Shown piece after piece: positions 39,224 to 40,823 of a DNA stretch of 40,823 nt (positions are counted from its first letter, which is position 1; each line of letters starts with the position of its first letter). The stretch is from the NCBI GenBank assembly GCA_009379895.1, contig WHSW01000010.1, forward strand, positions 1 through 40,823, written 5' to 3'. The notes under the pieces are model-generated. The model saw only the letters and a program-made list of their open reading frames with translations. It ran no database searches and was not told the DNA's origin. This DNA comes from Solirubrobacterales bacterium. GTDB taxonomy: Bacteria; Actinomycetota; Thermoleophilia; Solirubrobacterales; 70-9. Both the position numbers and the translations under genes were made by a program.

Positions 39224-39229
39224 TAGACT
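39224..39229 (+). promoter_or_regulatory. Putative -10 box (TAGACT) of the leaderless lipoprotein-kinase operon
   Basis: TAGACT ends seven bases before the ATG at 39237 and there is no Shine-Dalgarno. A GC-rich stretch occupies the -35 position. Confidence 0.45.
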
Positions 39230-39236
39230 CGCCGCG

Positions 39237-39848
39237 ATGCCGGGGCGACTGCGAAATACCCTGCTCGCGGGGCTCTTCGCGCTCACCCTCGCGCTCGCGA
39301 GCTGCGGCTCGGGCGACGAGGGAACGATCCCGCAGGACGACTCCGAGGCCCTGATCTCCCTTACCGAGGCGATCGAGAGCGCGGTCGCCAACGGCGACTG
39401 CGACGCAGCCCGCGAGCGCGCGAACCAGCTCGCCGACGAGGTCGAGGCCCTACCCCCGGAGGTCGATCCCGACGTCCAAAAGGGGCTCCTGGACGCCGCG
39501 GCGAACCTAGTCGAGAAGGCACAGGACCCCGAGCAGTGCGAGGTCGCCACGGGCGCTACGGGGGCGACCGGGGCCGAGCCGACGACCTCTCCGACCACCG
39601 AGCCGACCACCACCGAGCCGACGACGACCGACACGACCGAGGAGACGACCGAGCCCGACGGGGAGACCGGCGGCGGTCAGGGCGGCGGCAACGAGGGTGG
39701 CGGACCGCCGCAGACCCCGCCCGGCCAGGAAGGGACGCCGCCCGGCCAGGAGACGCCGCCCGAGGGCGGGCCGCCGGCAGGCGGCGATGCCACCGGGTCG
39801 TTCGACCCCAGCGGCGGGATCGAGCCCGAAGGCGGATCGACGCCGTGA
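39237..39848 (+). CDS. Small lipoprotein with Thr/Glu then Pro/Gly-rich tail
   Basis: A 203-residue exported protein. The signal peptide 'RNTLLAGLFALTLALASC' ends in a good lipobox (LASC). A short helical, acidic domain follows (about residues 30-98, 'SLTEAIESAVANGDCDAARERANQLADEVEAL') with two Cys residues that could pair. A low-complexity Thr/Glu/Pro stretch (about 100-140) and a Gly/Pro/Gln-rich tail follow, suiting a wall-spanning linker. The kinase GTG overlaps its stop, so the two are coupled. Function unknown; a sensor or substrate for the kinase is a guess. Confidence 0.8.
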   Translation: MPGRLRNTLLAGLFALTLALASCGSGDEGTIPQDDSEALISLTEAIESAVANGDCDAARERANQLADEVEALPPEVDPDVQKGLLDAAANLVEKAQDPEQCEVATGATGATGAEPTTSPTTEPTTTEPTTTDTTEETTEPDGETGGGQGGGNEGGGPPQTPPGQEGTPPGQETPPEGGPPAGGDATGSFDPSGGIEPEGGSTP

Positions 39849-40823
39849 ACACGACGATCTCCGATCGCTACGAGCTCGGCGACCGGCTCGGCGCCGGCGG
39901 GATGTCGACCGTCTACCGTGCCACCGACCGAGTGCTCGAGCGCACCGTCGCGGTCAAGGTGCTCGCCGAGCACCTCTCCGACGACGACAAGTTCGTCGCC
40001 CGCTTCCGCCGCGAGGCGCTCGCGGTCGCGAAGCTGATCCACCCCAACATCGTCCAGGTCTACGACACCGGGGTCGACGCCTATCGCCATTACATCGTCA
40101 TGGAGTACGTCGAGGGTCGCTCGGTAGCGCAGCTGTTGCAGCGCCGGGGCCGGCTGGGGGCCGACTCGGCGGCCGAGATCGGGATCCAGGCGTGCGCCGG
40201 GCTCGAGTACGCCCACCGCCAGGGGATCATCCACCGTGACGTAAAGCCCGGGAACCTGATGGTGATCGGCGGTCCGGCCGGCAGGCGAGCGCGTGACAGC
40301 TCGGCGCACGAGCCGCCGACCGGTGAGATGACGATCAAGCTGACCGACTTCGGCATCGCCCGCGCCACGGCCCAGTCGCGGCTGACCCAGGTCGGTTCGG
40401 TGGTCGGCACCGCGGCCTACCTCGCCCCGGAGCAGGCGCGCGGCGACGAGGCGACGCCCGCGGCCGACGTCTACGCGCTCGGCGTCGTCCTCTACCAGCT
40501 GCTCACCGGCCGCCTGCCCTGGGAGGGCTCGACCCTCGCCGAGCTCGCCATCCGCCGCGAGAACGAGCGCCCCCTGCCCCCCACCTCCTACGACCCCGAC
40601 GTGCCCGAGACGCTCTCGCGCGCGGTCCTGCGGTCGCTCGAGGGCGACGTCGCGGCGCGCTACTCGTCCGCGCGCGAGCTCTCGCGCGCACTCGAGGCGG
40701 GGATCGCCGGCCGCGAGCCCGCCACCCCGTCGGACCACGTCCCCACCGACGTGCTCGGCCCGGCCACCGACGCGACGCGGCGGATGCCGGCCGACCCGCC
40801 GACCCCGGTCGCCCCGCAGCCCG
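39845..40823 (+). CDS. PknB-type serine/threonine protein kinase (3' end cut by window)
   Basis: 326 codons are visible. GTG 39845 overlaps the preceding stop (GTGA). Kinase motifs: 'LGAGGMSTVYRA' (P-loop), 'VAVKVL' (Lys), 'HRDVKPGN' (catalytic loop), 'LTDFGIARA', 'GTAAYLAPEQARG' (APE) and 'ADVYALGVVLYQLLTGRLPWEG'. A Gly/Arg/Ser insertion of about 20 residues lies between HRDVKPGN and DFG. After about residue 285 a Pro/Thr-rich juxtamembrane segment begins; transmembrane helix and any PASTA domains would lie to the right. The closest known use is control of cell wall growth and division. Confidence 0.95.
   Translation, partial: MNTTISDRYELGDRLGAGGMSTVYRATDRVLERTVAVKVLAEHLSDDDKFVARFRREALAVAKLIHPNIVQVYDTGVDAYRHYIVMEYVEGRSVAQLLQRRGRLGADSAAEIGIQACAGLEYAHRQGIIHRDVKPGNLMVIGGPAGRRARDSSAHEPPTGEMTIKLTDFGIARATAQSRLTQVGSVVGTAAYLAPEQARGDEATPAADVYALGVVLYQLLTGRLPWEGSTLAELAIRRENERPLPPTSYDPDVPETLSRAVLRSLEGDVAARYSSARELSRALEAGIAGREPATPSDHVPTDVLGPATDATRRMPADPPTPVAPQP

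Noticed and set aside
1-40823. tRNA, rRNA, insertion sequence, prophage or integrase genes
   Set aside because: None seen on either strand; no transposase or integrase motif and no cloverleaf sequence was recognised.

Overview
This is a very GC-rich window with dense, mostly short-gapped genes and frequent stop/start overlaps. Gene content points to an actinobacterium. The acpS-nnr-alr cell-wall block, a CBS-less GuaB3 next to guaA, a DUF3352 lipoprotein and a PknB-type kinase are all compatible with the deep-branching class Thermoleophilia (Solirubrobacterales-like). That placement is inference from gene content; no rRNA or tRNA gene was found.

Layout. (1) 1-7482: uptake and activation of organic acids. 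It has the end of a long-chain-type acyl-CoA ligase, a Liv-type ABC importer (livH, livM, substrate-binding lipoprotein, livF; livG is presumably left of the window) and a PaaK-family protein with an altered P-loop. A divergent badH/badI pair follows, resembling the 2-hydroxy- and 2-ketocyclohexanecarboxyl-CoA steps of alicyclic acid degradation. (2) 7592-15598, minus strand: glmS, DUF3352 lipoprotein, acpS, nnr, alr and a CCA-adding-type nucleotidyltransferase, i.e. envelope precursor, cofactor repair and RNA maturation genes. (3) 15701-17968: a FUSC-family membrane protein, divergent from glmS. (4) 18005-20788, minus: rplM-rpsI-glmM. rpsI carries an unusual acidic N-terminal extension and an apparent one-base frameshift. 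(5) 20943-24595, plus: a cyclic-di-AMP (ydaO-type) riboswitch controlling two secreted M23 peptidases, then a polysaccharide flippase-like protein. (6) 24606-34458, minus: an ArsR/AHSA1 pair, guaB3-guaA, a PfkB sugar kinase with a clean terminator, a D,D-carboxypeptidase, a LysM protein, pyrF, HU and argS. (7) 34765-36720, plus: a frameshifted galE-like epimerase and a GT2 glycosyltransferase. (8) 37055-40823: an M48 protease (minus), then a metallophosphoesterase, a Thr/Pro/Gly-rich lipoprotein and the start of a Ser/Thr protein kinase.

Several signals go beyond ordinary genes. A 166-bp imperfect palindrome lies between argS and galE. Tandem duplications start exactly at stop codons at two loci, and a 60-bp tandem repeat lies in a convergent gap. 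Two genes (pyrF and the second M23 peptidase) appear to start at CTG codons that overlap the previous stop as CTGA. Many starts lack a Shine-Dalgarno but have a TANNNT box 5-10 bases upstream, suggesting widespread leaderless transcription. Two apparent frameshifts (rpsI, galE) each correspond to one missing base in a G/C run, so assembly or sequencing error must be considered before biology.
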